A stretch of DNA of 64,000 nt from CAXMST01 sp963793415. Its GTDB lineage: Bacteria > Actinomycetota > Thermoleophilia > Solirubrobacterales > 70-9. Shown here piece by piece: positions 1-10,400 of this stretch. The position numbers and the translations under genes were made by a program. Within the stretch, counting starts at the first letter, position 1, and each line of letters starts with the position of its first letter. A model generated the notes under the pieces. The model did no database searches, was not told the origin of the DNA, and was given only the letters and a program-made list of their open reading frames with translations. The stretch covers positions 1,178,001-1,242,000 of the forward strand of contig CAWCAC010000002.1 in the NCBI GenBank assembly GCA_963793415.1, written 5' to 3'.

Positions 1-5
1 GGCGC

Positions 6-1406
6 GTGAGCGCGCCAACGGTCTTGATCATGGCCGCGGGTCAGGGCACGCGGATGAAGTCCGCCGTGCCCAAGGTCCTGCACCCCGTCTGCGGGAGAGC
101 GATGGTCGTCTGGCCGATCGCCGCGGCGAAGGAGGCGGGGGCCGGGCGGATCGCGGTGATCGTCTCGCCCGACCGCGACATCTCGGGCGCGCTGCCCGCC
201 GACATCGAGTTCGTCCCGCAGGAGGTCGCCGACGGCACCGGCGGCGCCGTCCGCGCCGCCAGGGCCGTGGTCGAGGAGTCGGAGACCGTGCTCGTGCTCA
301 GCGGCGACGTGCCGCTCGTCTCGGCCGGGATGATCGAGGCGCTGCTCGCACAGCATGCAGAGACCGGCGCCGCCGCAACGCTCGTCAGCGCGATCCTCGA
401 CGAGCCCGGCTCCTACGGCCGAGTCGTCCGCGACGACGACGGCGGCGTCGTCAAGATCGTCGAGACCAAGGCGGTGGGCGACGCCACGAACGCCGAGCTC
501 GAGATCAAGGAGATCAACGCCGGCATCTACGTCTTCGACGGGCCGGCGCTCGCCTCGGCCCTGGAGCGGATCTCCAACGACAACGCCCAGGGCGAGTACT
601 ACCTGCCCGACGTGCTCGATCCGATCCTCGCCGACGGCGGCAAGGTGCTGCCGTTCGTCTCCCACGACCCGAACGTGATCCTTGGCGTCAACTCGCGCGT
701 CGACCTTGCGACCGTCGAGGCTGAGGCCCGGCGTCAGATCCTCGAGCGCCACATGCTCGCCGGCGTCACCGTCGTTGACCCCGGGTCCACCTGGGTCGAC
801 GTAGACGTCGAGATCGGCTCCGACGTCCGCCTCGAGCCCGGCTGCAACCTGCTCGGCACCAGCCGGATCGGCACCGGCACCGTCGTCGGGCCGCACACGA
901 CGATGATTGACGCGGAGCTCGGCGACGACTGCTCGGCGCCGCATTCGTATCTCGTCGAGTGCTCGGTCGCCGACCGCTGCCTGGTCGGCCCGTTCGCCTA
1001 CCTACGCCCGAAGGCGCGGCTCGAGGAGGGCGCCAAGGCCGGCACCTTCGTCGAGATCAAGAACTCGGTGATCGGCGCCGGCACGAAGGTCCCGCATCTC
1101 TCCTACATCGGCGATGCCGACGTGGGGGAGGGCACCAACCTCGGCGCCGCCACGATCACCGCCAACTACGACGGCTACGTCAAGAACCGGACGAAGATAG
1201 GCCGCAACGTGCGGACTAGCGTCGACACGACGCTCGTCGCCCCGGTCGAGGTCGGCGACGACGCATACACTGGCGCCGGCTCGGTGATCACAGACGACGT
1301 GCCCGCGGGCGCGCTCGGAATCGCCAGGTCCCAGCAGAGCAACATCGAGGGCTACGCAGAGCGCAAGGCCGCGAAGCACGCCGACAAGGAGACCAGCGAA
1401 AGTTGA
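6..1406 (+). CDS. glmU: Bifunctional UDP-GlcNAc pyrophosphorylase / glucosamine-1-phosphate acetyltransferase
   Basis: Makes UDP-GlcNAc for peptidoglycan and surface glycans by acetylating GlcN-1-P and then uridylylating it, in the cytoplasm. The N-terminal nucleotidyltransferase domain (about residues 1-230) has the signature AAGQGTRMKS followed by PKVLHPV. The C-terminal left-handed beta-helix (about 255-440) contains hexapeptide repeats, RPKARLEEGAKAGTFVE and the acetyl-CoA/substrate region YIGDADVGEGTN...ANYDG. The length of 466 aa is normal for the family. The GTG at position 6 is the only start that leaves the nucleotide-binding loop intact. It overlaps prs by four bases, the usual actinobacterial glmU-prs coupling. 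Confidence 0.97.
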   Translation: MSAPTVLIMAAGQGTRMKSAVPKVLHPVCGRAMVVWPIAAAKEAGAGRIAVIVSPDRDISGALPADIEFVPQEVADGTGGAVRAARAVVEESETVLVLSGDVPLVSAGMIEALLAQHAETGAAATLVSAILDEPGSYGRVVRDDDGGVVKIVETKAVGDATNAELEIKEINAGIYVFDGPALASALERISNDNAQGEYYLPDVLDPILADGGKVLPFVSHDPNVILGVNSRVDLATVEAEARRQILERHMLAGVTVVDPGSTWVDVDVEIGSDVRLEPGCNLLGTSRIGTGTVVGPHTTMIDAELGDDCSAPHSYLVECSVADRCLVGPFAYLRPKARLEEGAKAGTFVEIKNSVIGAGTKVPHLSYIGDADVGEGTNLGAATITANYDGYVKNRTKIGRNVRTSVDTTLVAPVEVGDDAYTGAGSVITDDVPAGALGIARSQQSNIEGYAERKAAKHADKETSES

Positions 1407-2434
1407 GCACGCTCGAGGACCGTCCCGGGGTCGACAGCTCGATCTCGCAGGACTACACGAAGCGCCTCATGGTCTTCGGGGGCCGCGCTTCCGGCGAGCT
1501 CGCGGCGCGGATCGCCCAGCGCCTCGACGTCGACCTCGGCCAGGTCGATCTACGCACCTTCTCCAACGGCGAGGTCTACTGCCGCTACAGCGAGTCGATT
1601 CGCGGCGCCGACGTGTTCATCGTCCAGTCGACCGCGGCCAACGAGAAGGCCGGGATGACGCCGAACGACGCGCTGATGGAGCTGCTCTGCATGATCGACG
1701 CGGCCCAGGGTGCCTCCGCCCACCGGATCATCGCCGTGATGCCCTGGTACGGCTACGCCCGCCAGGACAAGAAGTCGCAGCCGCGCGAGCCGATCTCGGC
1801 CCGGGTCGTCGCCAACATCCTCGAGGCGATCGGCGCCGACCGGGTCCTGACCATGGACCTGCACGCCGGCCAGGTCCAGGGCTTCTTCCAGGTGCCCGTC
1901 GATCACATGACGGCGATGCCGATGCTGACCCAGTGGTTCATCGACCAGCAGTTCGACGAGGACCTCGTGATCGTCAGCCCCGACGCCGGCCGCGTCAAGG
2001 TCGCGCGCAACTTCGCCCGCAAGGTCGGCTGTCACTGGGCGGTGATGGAGAAGGACCGGCCCAAGCAGCAGGTCGCGAAGATGGGCTACGTGGTCGGCGA
2101 CGTCGAGGGCAAGACGGCGGTGCTGGTCGACGACATGATCGACACCGCCGGGACCCTCTGCGCGGCCGCCGAGACCGTGCTCCAGGCCGGGGCCGCGCGG
2201 GTGATTGCCTGCGCGACTCACGGCGTCTTCAGCGGGCCCGCCTTCGAACGGCTCCCCTACGAGAACTCGAAGATCGAGCGGATCGTCGTCACCGACACGA
2301 TCCCGCTGGCCGACGGCGCCCCCGACAACATCACCGTGCTGTCGACGGCGCAGACCCTCGCCGACTCGATCCGCCGCATCTTCACCGACGACTCCGTGTC
2401 CGAGATCTTCGCCGGCGAGAACCAGCTCTTCTGA
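1403..2434 (+). CDS. prs: Ribose-phosphate pyrophosphokinase (PRPP synthase)
   Basis: Transfers pyrophosphate from ATP to ribose 5-phosphate, giving PRPP for nucleotide, His and Trp synthesis. The flexible loop PWYGYARQDKK, the catalytic-loop region MDLHAGQVQGFF and the PRPP-binding motif VDDMIDTAGTL (about residue 237) are all present. The start is a TTG inside the glmU stop codon (TTGA overlap). This gives a roughly 20-residue N-terminal extension over the usual 315-325 aa, so a later start cannot be excluded. Pairing with GlmU links PRPP/UTP supply to UDP-GlcNAc production. Confidence 0.96.
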   Translation: MSTLEDRPGVDSSISQDYTKRLMVFGGRASGELAARIAQRLDVDLGQVDLRTFSNGEVYCRYSESIRGADVFIVQSTAANEKAGMTPNDALMELLCMIDAAQGASAHRIIAVMPWYGYARQDKKSQPREPISARVVANILEAIGADRVLTMDLHAGQVQGFFQVPVDHMTAMPMLTQWFIDQQFDEDLVIVSPDAGRVKVARNFARKVGCHWAVMEKDRPKQQVAKMGYVVGDVEGKTAVLVDDMIDTAGTLCAAAETVLQAGAARVIACATHGVFSGPAFERLPYENSKIERIVVTDTIPLADGAPDNITVLSTAQTLADSIRRIFTDDSVSEIFAGENQLF

Positions 2435-2438
2435 CCTA

Positions 2439-4016
2439 GTGGCGGAGGCGGCCGGGGAACAGGGGCAGGTGGCGGAGGAGAGCGAGGCGCTCTCATCCGG
2501 CACGAAGATGGCCCTGCTCGCGATGGGCCTCGGCGTCTTCGTGATCGCCAACGACTTCACGGCCCTCGACGTCGCGCTGCCCGCGATCGAGAAGGACTTC
2601 AACGTCGACGTCGGTACGGCGCAGTGGGTCGTCAACGCCTACGCCCTGATCTTCGGGCTCGCGATCGTCACCGGCGGCCGGCTCGCCGACATGTACGGCC
2701 GCAAGAAGGTCTTCTTCATCGGCTCCGCGTTCTTCGCCGGCTTCTCGTTGCTCGGCGCGCTGGCGCCGTCGGTCGAGGTCCTGGTCGGCGCCCGGGTCGG
2801 CATGGGCATCGGCGGCGCTCTGATCTGGCCCGCGGTGCTCGGCATGACCTATGCGGAGCTGCCCGCCAGCAGGGCGGCGCTCGCCGGCGGCCTGATCCTC
2901 GGAGTGGCCGGGATCGGCAACGCGGTCGGGCCGCTGCTCGGCGGCGCCCTGACCGAGCTGATCAGCTGGCGCGCGATCTTCTTCCTCAACGTCCCGGTCG
3001 CCCTGATCGCGGTGCTCGTCACCGCCGCGAAGATCCATCAGGACGAGGACCTCCAGGACCAGCGCATCGACTACGCCGGCATGGCGACCCTCTCGGCCGG
3101 CCTGCTGCTCTTGCTCGTCGCGCTCGACCAGGCGACCGACTGGGGCTTCGGCGACCCGCGAATCGTCGCCATGTTCGCGGCATCGGTCGCGCTGATCGCG
3201 ACCTTCGCCTGGATCGAGCCGCGTCTCGGCGAGCGGGCACTCGTGCCCGGCTCGGTGATGCGCAACGGCCCCTTCGTCGCCGCCTGCGTCTCGACCCTGC
3301 TGATGTCGGCGGTCTTCTTCGTGATCGTCGTCTACGTGCCGCAGTTCCTGATCAAGATCCTCGACTTCTCGGCGCTCGAGGCGGGGCTCGGCCTGCTGCC
3401 GATGATGGCGACGTTCGCGCTCACCTCGTTCTACTCGGCGACCCTGTACGAGCGCTTCGGGCCGCGCAAGGTGATCACCGCGGGCTGCGTGCTGCTCGTG
3501 GCCGGCACGCTGCTGCTCTCGTTCCTGTCGGAGTCGTCCGGCTACCCGTCGCTGGTCGTCGGCCTCTTCATCGTCGGCATCGGCGTCGGCCTCTTCTACT
3601 CGTCGATCACGACGGCCGCCGTCACCGCCCTACCGGAGTCGCAGTCGAGCCTCGCCGGCGGCATCGTCTACATGTTCCAGATCGCCGGCGGCGCGATCGG
3701 CCTCGCCGCGATCACGACCCTGTTCACCAGAGTCTCGGAGACGAAGCTGGCCTCCGAGGCCGCGGCCGCCGGGACGCAACTCACCGATCAGCAGACCTCG
3801 GTCCTGCACGGCGTCCTCGCCGGCAACGACGCCGCCCTCGACGCGCTCGCTTCGCTCAGCGCCGCCGCCCAGTCGGAGATCACGCAGATCGTGCGCGACT
3901 CGTTCGTCGCCGGGATCGACACCAGCCTCAAGGTCGTCGCCGCCTTCGCCTTCGCGGGGCTGCTCGTCGCCGTTCGCTACGTCGGCCGAGGCGGCACCGC
4001 CACGCCCACCGAATAG
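2439..4016 (+). CDS. MFS multidrug efflux transporter, DHA2 (14-TM) type
   Basis: Integral membrane drug:H+ antiporter of the EmrB/QacA group. Hydrophobic segments run through most of the 525 residues, enough for 14 helices. The loop 2-3 signature GRLADMYGRKK lies near residue 80, and the segment GVAGIGNAVGPLLGG matches motif C of antiporters. The open frame extends upstream into prs, but the GTG four bases after the prs stop gives a sensible short cytoplasmic N-terminus; a second GTG 30 bases later is possible. Substrate cannot be read from sequence. It is probably co-transcribed with prs. Confidence 0.88.
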   Translation: MAEAAGEQGQVAEESEALSSGTKMALLAMGLGVFVIANDFTALDVALPAIEKDFNVDVGTAQWVVNAYALIFGLAIVTGGRLADMYGRKKVFFIGSAFFAGFSLLGALAPSVEVLVGARVGMGIGGALIWPAVLGMTYAELPASRAALAGGLILGVAGIGNAVGPLLGGALTELISWRAIFFLNVPVALIAVLVTAAKIHQDEDLQDQRIDYAGMATLSAGLLLLLVALDQATDWGFGDPRIVAMFAASVALIATFAWIEPRLGERALVPGSVMRNGPFVAACVSTLLMSAVFFVIVVYVPQFLIKILDFSALEAGLGLLPMMATFALTSFYSATLYERFGPRKVITAGCVLLVAGTLLLSFLSESSGYPSLVVGLFIVGIGVGLFYSSITTAAVTALPESQSSLAGGIVYMFQIAGGAIGLAAITTLFTRVSETKLASEAAAAGTQLTDQQTSVLHGVLAGNDAALDALASLSAAAQSEITQIVRDSFVAGIDTSLKVVAAFAFAGLLVAVRYVGRGGTATPTE

Positions 4017-4025
4017 GGTGGACGG

Positions 4026-4340
4026 ATGGAACGCCGGACGCTCGAGTGGTTCGACCTGCTCGGCCGCGCTCTGCTGTGGGCGGCCGCGATCGTGCTCCTG
4101 CTCTCGCTGATCGGGGCCGTCGCCGTCGCCGCGTCGGACTCCTCCTCGATCCCGTTCGCCGAGGACATCCAGCGTCAGGGCCGCGGGGTCTTCGCGATCG
4201 TCTCGATCGGCGGCGGTATCGCAGCCGCCGGCGTCCTCAGCGGCCTCGGCGCGATCGTTTCGATGATGGTCGCCGACCGCAAGGCCGCACTGCCTCCCGT
4301 AGCCGAGGACGAGCCGCCCGCCGGGGAGGCGCTGCCGTGA
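4026..4340 (+). CDS. Small two-helix membrane protein of unknown function
   Basis: I do not recognise the family. The 104-residue product starts with an amphipathic MERRTLEWFDLLGR segment, followed by a transmembrane helix at about 13-37, a short polar loop with DIQRQGRG, a second helix at about 57-84, and an acidic proline-rich tail. It sits between the MFS exporter and the GDPD gene, whose GTG overlaps its TGA, so it is probably translated from the same message. A role as an accessory membrane protein is only a guess. Confidence 0.7.
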   Translation: MERRTLEWFDLLGRALLWAAAIVLLLSLIGAVAVAASDSSSIPFAEDIQRQGRGVFAIVSIGGGIAAAGVLSGLGAIVSMMVADRKAALPPVAEDEPPAGEALP

Positions 4341-5119
4341 TCGCCTCCGGCCGCGCCGGGTTGCGGCGCGTCGGTCACAAGGGCTCCGACGCGATCGTGC
4401 CCGGGAACACGATCGCGAGCTTCGAGCACGCCGTCGAGATCGGCGTCGAGATGATCGAGTTCGACGTTCTCCGCACGCCGCAGGGCGATCCCTCGATCCC
4501 CGAGGCCGAGCGGGCGCCGCTGGTGATCGCACACGACTGGCACGACGCGGCGGGCCGCAGCCCGCACACCCTCGACGAAGCGCTCGAGGCATTCACGCGG
4601 CCGCCTCTGGACAAGGTCGAGATCGACTGCGACCTGAAGCTCCCCGGCCGTGAGGACGAGCTCGTCGCCTCCCTCCGCAAGCACGGGCTCGTCGAGCGGG
4701 CGATGGTCTCGACCATGTACGTCGAAAGCCTCGTCGCGATCCGCGGTCTCGAGCCCGCCCTGCGGCGCGGCTGGACCTACCCGAAGGTGACGCGTCCCTG
4801 GGACCGCAAGCCGATGGCGAAGCCGGCGGTGCTGGCGGCGCTGGCGCTGATGCGACTGCGCTTCCCCCGCGTCGTGCACCGCGGCGTGGCAGCCGTCGAC
4901 GCGGCCGCGATCTGGGTCTTCCACCCGCTGATCACGCCTGCGCTTGCCCGCCGCACGCGTGAGCTGGGCGTCGAGCTGATCGCCTGGACGGTCGACGATC
5001 CGGCCCGGATCGCGGAGCTCCGGAAGATCGGCGTCAACGGGATCTGCAGCAACGATCCGCGTCTACTCGCCGCGCGGCCGCAGGACGGCTATCCTGCCGT
5101 GCCCAATGGCTTCAGGTAG
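4337..5119 (+). CDS. Glycerophosphodiester phosphodiesterase family protein
   Basis: TIM-barrel GDPD-type hydrolase, expected to release an alcohol from glycerophosphodiesters. Catalytic elements are visible: H14 in VGHKGSD, the metal pair E41/D43 in MIEFDV, H66 in VIAHDWH, the EIDCDLK strand, and a C-terminal AWTVDDP plus GICSNDP typical of the fold. The usual PENT motif after the first histidine reads PGNT here. The GTG start overlaps the preceding TGA (GTGA), giving 260 aa; there is no signal peptide, so it is probably cytoplasmic. Its 3' end overlaps rplY by 14 bases. Confidence 0.85.
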   Translation: MIASGRAGLRRVGHKGSDAIVPGNTIASFEHAVEIGVEMIEFDVLRTPQGDPSIPEAERAPLVIAHDWHDAAGRSPHTLDEALEAFTRPPLDKVEIDCDLKLPGREDELVASLRKHGLVERAMVSTMYVESLVAIRGLEPALRRGWTYPKVTRPWDRKPMAKPAVLAALALMRLRFPRVVHRGVAAVDAAAIWVFHPLITPALARRTRELGVELIAWTVDDPARIAELRKIGVNGICSNDPRLLAARPQDGYPAVPNGFR

Positions 5120-5804
5120 ACCCACATTCAAAGTTTCGAAGCGCACCGACTTCGGTTCGCGCACCGCCCGCAGACTGCGCCGCGAGGGGCAGGTCCCCGG
5201 CGTCGTCTACACCTCCGGCGAGGAGGCGCGGCCGTTCCAGGCCGACGCCCACACGATTGCCCTCTTCCTGGCCGAGGGGCACGCGCTCTTCGACCTCGAG
5301 ATCGACGGCGAGGGCGCCGTCCCGGTCGTCGTCAAGGAGCAGCAGAAGCACCCCGTTCGCGGTGAGCTCGTGCACCTCGACTGCCAGCAGGTGGACCTCG
5401 ACATCGCGATCCAGGCTGACGTCAGCCTTGAGCTCGTCGGTACCGACGACGCCCCCGGGGTCAAGGAGGGCGGCATCCTCGAGCACGTCACCCGCGACAT
5501 CACCGTCGAGGCGCTGCCGACCGCGATCCCGGACGTGCTCACCCACGACGTCTCGGCGATGGTGATCGGCGACACGATCCAGCTTTCGTCGGTCGAGCTG
5601 CCCGACGGCGTCACGCTCGTCGCTGACAACCCGGACGAGATCACCGTCGCAACGCTGAACCCGCCGCGAATCGTCGAGGAGGAGACCGAGGTCGAGGAAG
5701 AGACCGAGGTCATCGGCGAGGCCACCGAGGGCGCCTCCGACGAAGGCAGCGACGCCTCCGAGGGTGGCGACGAGGGCGGCGACGAGAGCGGCGACGAGGG
5801 CTAG
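5106..5804 (+). CDS. rplY: Ribosomal protein L25/general stress protein Ctc
   Basis: 5S rRNA-binding ribosomal protein of the long Ctc type. The N-terminal L25 domain (about 1-95) begins KVSKRTDFGSRTARRLRREG, with the classic G-x-VPGVVY segment. The C-terminal beta domain covers about 100-190. The last 45 residues are an acidic Glu/Asp/Gly/Ser tail rich in EEETEVEEE and GGDE repeats, common in actinobacterial Ctc. The ATG lies inside the end of the GDPD gene, so translation is probably coupled. It is followed by pth, the conserved ctc-pth pair. Confidence 0.95.
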   Translation: MASGRPTFKVSKRTDFGSRTARRLRREGQVPGVVYTSGEEARPFQADAHTIALFLAEGHALFDLEIDGEGAVPVVVKEQQKHPVRGELVHLDCQQVDLDIAIQADVSLELVGTDDAPGVKEGGILEHVTRDITVEALPTAIPDVLTHDVSAMVIGDTIQLSSVELPDGVTLVADNPDEITVATLNPPRIVEEETEVEEETEVIGEATEGASDEGSDASEGGDEGGDESGDEG

Positions 5805-5873
5805 GCCCGGCCTGTGCGCCTCCGCCGTCGCCACCGCGCCGGCGAGGAGGTGGGCGCCGAGCCGGATCCTGCG

Positions 5874-6467
5874 ATGGACGCGCTGATCGTCGGCCTCGGC
5901 AACCCCGGCGCCAAGTACGCCGGGACCCGTCACAACGCCGGCTTCGACGTCGCGGCCCTGCTCTCCGAGCGCTGGTCGCTGCCGCAGGCGAAGAAGAAGT
6001 TCGGCGGCCTGGTCACGGACGGCCACACCGGCCCGGGCGGCCCGCGCGTGGCGATCCTGCTCCCCCAGACCTTCATGAACGAGTCCGGCAGCGCCGCCGG
6101 GCCGGCACGCGGCTCCTTCGGCCTCGGCCTCGATCGCGTCATTGCCCTGCACGACGAGATCGACATCCCGTTCGGCGAGGTGCGGACGAAGCTCGGCGGC
6201 GGCGTCGCCGGGCACAACGGCCTCAAGAGCCTCGACCGCGGTCTCGGCTCGCGCGACTTCTGGCGAGTCAGGATCGGCGTCGGCCGGCCGGAGTCGACCG
6301 ATCCCGAGATCGTCTCGCGCTGGGTCCTGGGCCGCTTCAGCGAGAGCCGTGACGACGTCCGCGCCCTGTTCGAAGCCGCCGCCGACGAGACCGAGCGCCT
6401 GATCGAGCGCATCACCGCCCCCCAAGAGCTCAAAGCCCCCGAGGGCCTGCAAGGAGAAGAACGATGA
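5874..6467 (+). CDS. pth: Peptidyl-tRNA hydrolase
   Basis: Cleaves peptidyl-tRNAs released from stalled ribosomes. GLGNPGAKYAGTRHNAG carries catalytic H20. QTFMNESG, the HDEIDIPFG strand with its Asp, and GGVAGHNGLKS complete the conserved core. I chose the ATG at 5874 (197 aa, normal length) because homology begins right there. The frame stays open to a GTG at 5814 that would add 20 Arg-rich residues without family resemblance. The stop overlaps the next ATG by four bases. Confidence 0.95.
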   Translation: MDALIVGLGNPGAKYAGTRHNAGFDVAALLSERWSLPQAKKKFGGLVTDGHTGPGGPRVAILLPQTFMNESGSAAGPARGSFGLGLDRVIALHDEIDIPFGEVRTKLGGGVAGHNGLKSLDRGLGSRDFWRVRIGVGRPESTDPEIVSRWVLGRFSESRDDVRALFEAAADETERLIERITAPQELKAPEGLQGEER

Positions 6468-7192
6468 GTGAACTGACCCGCTACTTGGTCGACCCCCACG
6501 GCGTCGCGCTGCTGCAACTCGACCGGCCGCAGAGCCGCAATGCGATCAACACGCCGATGCTCGAGGAGCTGCTCGGACATCTGGCGACCGCGCGCAGCGA
6601 CGAGAACGTGCGCGTGCTCGTGATCTCCTCGACCGACCACATGGGTCTCTCTGCAGGCGCCGACGTCAAGGAGGACCTCGACAAGGCCGGCGCCGTCCGC
6701 AAGATGGAGCTGTTCGCGCGCCTCTACGACGAGGTCGTCGCCTTCCCGCGGCCGACGATCGCCGCCTGCCACGGCGCCTGCGTCGGCGGTGGCGCCGAGA
6801 TCGCCGTCGCCTGCGACCTCCGCGTCGGAGGCTCGAACATGCGGCTCCGCTTCCCAGGGGCGGCGCTCGGCGTCCCGGTCGGGCCGGCTCGCCTCGTCAC
6901 CCTCTGCGGTCTCTCGGTCGCCAAGTACTGCCTGCTGACCTCGAAGGAGATCGACGCCGAGATGGCGCTGCGCTGGGGCCTCGTCCACAAGGTCGCGCCG
7001 GCGGCGGCGACCGAGGAGGCGGCGCTGACCCTCGCCTCGCACATGGCGACGATGCCGCCTGAGTCGCTGCAGACGATCAAGTTCATGCTGCACGAGTGGG
7101 ACGACGTCGTCGGCCGCTCGAAGGTCGAGGGCGAGGGCCAGATTCAGTGGCAGGCAGAAGGCGAAGGTCTCGGCTACCGCGACCGCGACTGA
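6464..7192 (+). CDS. Enoyl-CoA hydratase/isomerase family protein
   Basis: Crotonase-fold acyl-CoA enzyme of 242 aa. The two oxyanion-hole segments are SAGADVKEDL (about 62-72) and GACVGGGAEIAVACDLR (about 104-120), and the latter contains a conserved Glu. The substrate is not predictable; hydration of enoyl-CoA or isomerisation is likely, in the cytoplasm. It is coupled to pth by an ATGA overlap, which is probably chance operon membership rather than a shared pathway. About 210 bases without a gene follow before mfd. Confidence 0.88.
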   Translation: MSELTRYLVDPHGVALLQLDRPQSRNAINTPMLEELLGHLATARSDENVRVLVISSTDHMGLSAGADVKEDLDKAGAVRKMELFARLYDEVVAFPRPTIAACHGACVGGGAEIAVACDLRVGGSNMRLRFPGAALGVPVGPARLVTLCGLSVAKYCLLTSKEIDAEMALRWGLVHKVAPAAATEEAALTLASHMATMPPESLQTIKFMLHEWDDVVGRSKVEGEGQIQWQAEGEGLGYRDRD

Positions 7193-7403
7193 CGGCGGGC
7201 CAGGTGCGCCGATGCCGGCGTCCCCGCTCGCTCACGTGGCTCCGCCACTATCGCTCGCGGCTCCTTGGCCTCGACGCTCCTGACCTCGCCGTAAGCCGCG
7301 GTAGTGACGTGGATTTGGGCGGCTTGATCCGTTTCCTAAGATCGGTGGGGCGGGACCCGGTCCCGTCACCTGTCCTGTCCTGCCCCGAGTTTGTGCTTTT
7401 CGT

Positions 7404-10400
7404 ATGAGCCTTCGACCGCTGATTTCGCTGGTTGCCGAGCAGAAGCCTCTGCTCGCGCTCGGCGCTGCGGTGGCGGCCGGCGAGCAGCCCGCCGCCCACA
7501 TGTCGGCGGGCGTGCGGCCGTTGCTGCTTGCGGCGCTGGCCGAGGATCCGGCGGCGCTCGGGGATCGGCCGGTCCTGTTCGTGACCGCGGACGATCGCTC
7601 CGCGCGCGACATGGCGCGCGAGCTCGGCGCCTATCTCGCCCCGCGCCGCGTCCGCTACTACCCCTCCCGCGGCACCGGCTACGAGTCGCACCTGGCGCCG
7701 CCGCCGCATCTGGTCGGCCTGCGGATCGCGGCGCTCGACGCGTTGGCGGGGGACGGGGAGGAGGACGAGACGGGCACCCCGGTGGTCGTCGCCAGCGCCG
7801 TCGCGCTCGCCGAAGCCGTCCCCGACGCCTCGCTGCGACCGGCCGGCTTCGTGCTCCACAAGGGCGAGGAGGTCGACCTCGACGACGTCGCCGAGCTGCT
7901 TGCGGGGGCCGGCTACGAGCGCGTCGAGCAGGTCGAGGACCGCGGCCAGTTCGCGGTTCGCGGCGGCATCCTCGACGTCTTCGGTGCGACCGAGGACGCG
8001 GCCGCCCGGCTCGAGCTGTTCGGGGACGAGATCGAGTCGATCCGTTGGTTCTCGACCTTCACCCAGCGCTCGCTCGGCGACGCCGAGCGGGTCGAGCTCG
8101 ACCCCGCCGCCGAGATCGACCCCGACCACCGGCTGCTGGCGGAGGCTGCGCTGGAGTCCGCCGGCGAGGACGGCGAGGCGCAGCAGCCCCTGGCCGAGCT
8201 GCTGCCGACCGAGCAGTTCTCGCCTTTCCTGGAGCTGATCGCCGACGACGTCAGGGTCGTGGTCGCGACCGAGGAGGACCTCGAGGGCGCCCTCGACGAC
8301 CACCTCACCGATGTCCGTGCGGCGATCCACGACGACGACGTAGCCGCCCTCTACGTCGAGGTATCCGAGCCCCTGAACGAACGCGCCGTGCTGACCGTGA
8401 GCTCGCTCGAGGCCGAGCGCGAGCACTCGTTCCGGGCCTCGACCCCGGTCAGCGCCGCCCGCAGCCTCGGTGAGGCCGAGGGCGAGCTCGAGAAGCAGAT
8501 CCGCTCCGGATACGTGACTGTCGTCGCCTTCGAGCGGATCGGCGAGGCCGAGCGCGCCCGCTACTCGCTCGACCGGATCACGCCGGCGATGCTCAGCGAC
8601 GCCGGCCGCAAGCTCTCCGCCGACCCCGCCGTCCACTTCGCCGAGGCCTCGATCCAGGAGGGGTTCGTCTCTCCGGCCCTGAAGCTCGCCGTGATCCCGC
8701 AGCGGCGCCTCGTCCATCGCCGGCGCGCCGAGGCTCCAGCGCCGACCCGGGGCCGGCTCGCGAGCATCGGCGACCTCAGCGTCGGCGAGCACGTCGTTCA
8801 CGAGGACCACGGCGTCGCCCGCTTTACCGGATTCGATACCCGCACCGTCGCCGGCATCACCCGCGACTACCTCGACCTCGAGTACCGCGGCGGCGACAAG
8901 GTCCTCGTCCCGGCCGAGCAGCTCGCGAAGATCACGCGCTACGTCGGCGGCGGCGATTCGCCGGAGCTCTCGAAGCTCGGCGGCAAGCGCTGGAGCAACC
9001 TGAAGACGCGGGCCCGCCGGGCCGCGCGCGAGATGGCCGGCGAGCTGCTCAACCTCTACGCCGAGCGCCAGGCCCGCCGCGGCCACATGTTCAGCCCCGA
9101 CGGCGAGTGGCAGCTGCGGCTCGAAGAGTCGTTCCCCTACCGGGAGACGGCCGACCAGCTCGAGGCGATCGAGGCCGTCAAGGCGGACATGGAGTCCGAG
9201 CGTCCGATGGACCGGCTGATCTGCGGTGACGTCGGCTACGGCAAGACGGAGGTCGCGATCCGCGCTGCCCAGAAGGCGCTCTCCGACTCCAAGCAGGTGA
9301 TGGTGCTGGTGCCGACGACGATCCTCGCGACCCAGCACCTCGGCACCTTCCGCGAGCGCATGCGCGACTTCCCCTACGAGATCGAGATGGTCTCTCGGCT
9401 GCGTAGGCCGGCCGAGGTCAAGGACGCCCTCGCGCGCTTCGCCTCCGGCGAGCTCGACATCCTGATCGGCACCCACCGCCTGCTCTCACGCGACGTTCGC
9501 GCCAAGGACCTCGGCCTGCTCGTGATCGACGAGGAGCAGCGCTTCGGGGTCAAGCAGAAGGAGCTGCTGCGCCAGTTCAAGCTCAAGGTCGACGTGCTCT
9601 CGATGTCGGCGACACCGATCCCGCGGACGATGCAGATGAGCCTCGCCGGGATCCGCGACATCTCCGTGATCGAGACGCCGCCCGAGGGCCGCCGACCGGT
9701 CCGCACCTACGTCGGCCCCTATGACGAGGACCTGGTCAAGACGGCGATCGAGCGCGAACTCAGCCGCGACGGGCAGGCCTTCTTCCTCCACAACAGGGTC
9801 GAGACCCTGCACGAGACCGCCGAGCGTCTGCGCGCCCTGGTCCCTGGCGCTCGCTTCCTCGAGGCGCACGGCCAGCTCGACGAGGGCGAGCTCGAGAAGA
9901 CGATGATCGGCTTCCTGCGCGGCGAGGCGGACGTGCTCGTCGCGACGACGATCATCGAATCGGGCCTCGACGTGCCGGCCGCGAACACGCTGATCGTCGA
10001 ACGCGCAGACCACCTCGGCCTCGCCCAGGCGTACCAGATCCGCGGCCGGGTCGGCCGCTCCCGGGAGCGCGCCCACGCCTACATGCTCTACCCCTCCGAG
10101 GAAGGGGTGACCAGGGAGGCCGCGGCGCGCCTCGCGACCCTCTCCGACCACACCGAGCTGGGCTCCGGCTTCCGGATCGCGATGCGCGATCTCGAGTTGC
10201 GCGGCGCCGGTGACCTGCTCGGCTCGGAGCAGTCGGGCCACGTCGCCGCGGTCGGCTTCGAGCTCTACGTCGAGATGCTCGACGAGGCGGTCGAGGCGCT
10301 GCGGTCCGCCGACGGCGCCGAACGCAGCGAGTCGGAGGTCCGCGTCGACGCTGACGTCTCCGCCTACGTCCCCTCGGACTACATCCCCTACGAGGCGGCC

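Noticed and set aside
2624..5119. 831-codon plus-strand open frame across the MFS and small membrane protein genes
   Set aside because: Only the last part (from 4337) is a real protein; upstream it is Arg/Pro-rich shadow coding of the MFS gene in another frame.
7248..9476. 742-codon minus-strand open frame opposite mfd
   Set aside because: Mfd motifs are unambiguous on the plus strand; the antisense reading is low-complexity.
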